DNA from: an uncultured Flammeovirgaceae bacterium
GTDB lineage: Bacteria > Bacteroidota > Bacteroidia > Cytophagales > Cyclobacteriaceae
Reading direction: 5' to 3'
Length of the DNA stretch: 7,389 nt
Assembly: GCA_937138955.1 (NCBI GenBank)
Contig: CAKZPJ010000145.1
Coordinates: 1-7,389, forward strand
The notes under the pieces were generated by a model that was given only the letters and a program-made list of their open reading frames with translations, had not been told where the DNA came from and ran no database searches. A program made the translations under genes and the position numbers. Within the stretch, counting starts at the first letter, position 1, and each line of letters begins with the position of its first letter. Shown here in pieces: positions 6,701 to 7,389 of this stretch.

Positions 6701-7389
6701 TTTTCTTCGTCAATACCACTACGCGTACGTTGAGCGGTAAGTTTGCCGGCGGTAGCTGTGACCTCAACGTAGGGGGCGCTGATCTGAGGGTTACCTTCCG
6801 GGGTTTTGAAAAAAACCTCAGCACTACTTTAGCGGGTGGAATCCATACGTACAACTTAGACAACATACCCGCACTGATCAACGATTCGCTGATAGTTACC
6901 ATCACCGCCCTGGATAATGACCAACTGGTACTGGAAAAATTGGTGCAGGGAGAAGACGGCTTTCTGGACGCTGAACAGCCTGCTTTTGTAGACTCAACTG
7001 ATGCGGAGGTAAATTTCTTTTTCCGGGCTCCCACCACGCTAGAAGTCTCTCTACGACCCAATCTGCAACCTATAGAATGTATAGGCGATAATGTGTACCT
7101 GCTATCCGAAGAGGATGAAGTAAAGCTATCGCTTTCAGCTTTTGAAATGTACAATGATGGAGAGCGTTGTGATATCGACACGGCTAGGGTACGCGTTTTT
7201 GACGCTATCAGCGACCGCCCCGATAGTGTGATCTATCTCAGTAGCACCGATACTGTGGGTCTTTCCTACACCTTGCGGGCGGGTAACCCTAATGTAGTAG
7301 GTGGCGGCTCCCGTCCCTATCAAAAGTCATTACAGATAGACTTTGATGTACCCGGTGGGCAAACTGTAAGCAAAACCATTTATGCGATA
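3703..7389 (+). CDS. Large secreted multidomain protein with LamG domain (partial, 3' end beyond window)
   Basis: An open frame of 1229 codons from the ATG at 3703 to the window edge, with no stop, so the C-terminus is missing. I read it codon by codon. It starts with a long signal peptide (basic residues 7-14, hydrophobic core about 26-38, likely cut after AMA at 44-46). Residues about 87-470 look like a degenerate FG-GAP or propeller region: DRYGDAL (360-366), FLAVGASG (377-384) and GRVHLYE (402-408) followed by a Trp resemble one blade. Residues about 478-566 look Fn3-like. IQGKV (573-577) opens a carboxypeptidase-regulatory-like fold. A LamG/concanavalin-like domain follows (about 607-773), with FTVEFWMRP (632-640), WQHIAISVDG (691-700) and DLDELRIW (751-758); Cys737 and Cys741 could pair. 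LLNYRFDE (793-800) is typical of the segment after LamG. More beta-sandwich modules start near 916, 1010 and 1113. It is probably a cell-surface or secreted adhesin-like or glycan-binding protein. A type IX secretion sorting domain at the missing end is plausible but unseen. LytTR site B lies upstream. Confidence 0.9.
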   Translation, partial: MKNILPKSCRRTSKAIAPPNVLSGKLLALGLLLLAMLCTTYESAMAQREVIFEEPSRTTNDSRLMSVHEDQMIKADAGIPASNEQSDLLTPFVEFYEFSDGDWKLTSKVEYRSDLRFLQDLDIYDELAVMSVRNQNYTSFALILFSKENGQWQKTDEIVESAPPNTVDKLYYFHDVEVNSNSVAWGNLDMAYKARQGLFESLNGVVGEVKLLGIQNRKIDQNNVLLNFTGRENLSLSSTSELHVGGQIDLNDEHLAFLSDSQSGIQLITLYYYSLSNNPVSLSGLQFLGLENVADQINRTNSQYVLDINGASTNGKKVAIAGDFIAASGLTNTQKQDKVYIYELSTSTSVDTLTSDLNVDRYGDALDFRYDTALGKYFLAVGASGLYGSQVRVGVVSPEREGRVHLYEQDELAPWDMKSIGTLETETNLALGYDVYLTKSGLLARSLDPTGEIGIFTNAPGYVNKIYYHYFYFTPPPIELSNYRLDDDGINLNWKEISNSQFTVGITSEDYESEYTVYDLNNSILQRNKRTDFKDENNISPGIFKSYKIVSQNGFGQSPALYASGYVPQEGGIQGKVTLPSENSAGSTGTGVGGAQVWLRPPQSEQTFLSFPATPSADNYVSTTIDEFPEQFTVEFWMRPTNVTATNGNHIFSHTTPGETDALLIGIRNRRMFITLDGQTGSFAIVNADVWQHIAISVDGSDVKVYKDGQFSRGNTFPNTIDIADDGIMILGNKQNCYGGCLDASTAYQGDLDELRIWKVARTAEEISGLYNAVPAIPFSTSTGSSAAYEDLLLNYRFDENYPPNEPNRVLYDYTSTLSGAPSGPTSSTIRTNPGYANGALSFNTENVAGRLNLQAISQENSGTYAIPDILPDGRRFVVEPDKTGGRVFEPESINVTLNNTEKTRNEIDFVDKSSFGIAGRIYFEYEGVQIAAPNVEVVAKSAAQGGQFVPVETFKTNANGVFSGTLESGAYVLEPVYADHTFTPRTEALNLPADVGDSIFFVNTTTRTLSGKFAGGSCDLNVGGADLRVTFRGFEKNLSTTLAGGIHTYNLDNIPALINDSLIVTITALDNDQLVLEKLVQGEDGFLDAEQPAFVDSTDAEVNFFFRAPTTLEVSLRPNLQPIECIGDNVYLLSEEDEVKLSLSAFEMYNDGERCDIDTARVRVFDAISDRPDSVIYLSSTDTVGLSYTLRAGNPNVVGGGSRPYQKSLQIDFDVPGGQTVSKTIYAI

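Noticed and set aside
6642..7181. A 179-codon open frame on the minus strand
   Set aside because: It is antisense to the same large gene, has a Ser-rich low-information translation, and no promoter or neighbouring gene on that strand.
1..7389. tRNA or rRNA genes, CRISPR arrays, insertion sequences or integration sites
   Set aside because: No spaced repeat array, cloverleaf-like segment, transposase-like frame or terminal inverted repeats were recognised on reading the window.

Overview
The window looks like chromosomal DNA of a Bacteroidota bacterium, most probably from the Cytophagales group. The reasons are the TPR-plus-HisKA_2 sensor kinase paired with a LytTR response regulator, the lack of Shine-Dalgarno sequences before the starts, promoter-like elements close to the Bacteroidota TAnnTTTG -7 consensus, and a very large exported multidomain protein with LamG and carboxypeptidase-regulatory-like modules. 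The genus cannot be named from the sequence. All four genes I can support are on the + strand.

Layout. Positions 1-181 are a short non-coding leader with a candidate promoter. Positions 182-2110 encode a membrane sensor histidine kinase: signal peptide, periplasmic TPR array, one membrane helix, HisKA_2 and HATPase_c. Its stop codon overlaps the start of a LytTR-type DNA-binding response regulator (2110-2874) by one base. A 195-bp intergenic region follows. It holds a hairpin at the stop codon and a pair of direct repeats matching the known LytTR-family binding pattern. Positions 3070-3519 encode a stand-alone receiver domain that is clearly a relative of the first regulator's receiver but has lost the phospho-acceptor Asp and the acidic pair, and has no output domain. 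A second intergenic region (3520-3702) carries a second, slightly weaker LytTR-type repeat pair. From 3703 to the right edge runs one open frame of 1229 codons with no stop. It encodes the N-terminal part of a large secreted protein: signal peptide, degenerate propeller-like region, Fn3-like module, a carboxypeptidase-regulatory-like fold that appears to be interrupted by a LamG domain, and further beta-sandwich modules.

How the parts may work together (inference). The kinase would sense something outside the inner membrane and phosphorylate the LytTR regulator. That regulator would bind the two repeat pairs, which share the same 12-bp internal gap and the same 32-bp distance to a -7-like element. 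This would switch on both the pseudo-receiver and the large surface protein. The kinase-regulator operon has its own promoter of the ordinary TTG/-7 kind, with no LytTR site found. The pseudo-receiver, unable to accept phosphate in the usual way, could be a feedback or decoy partner of the kinase or regulator. The most notable feature of the window is therefore a compact sensor / regulator / pseudo-receiver / surface-protein regulon whose wiring can be read in the intergenic DNA.
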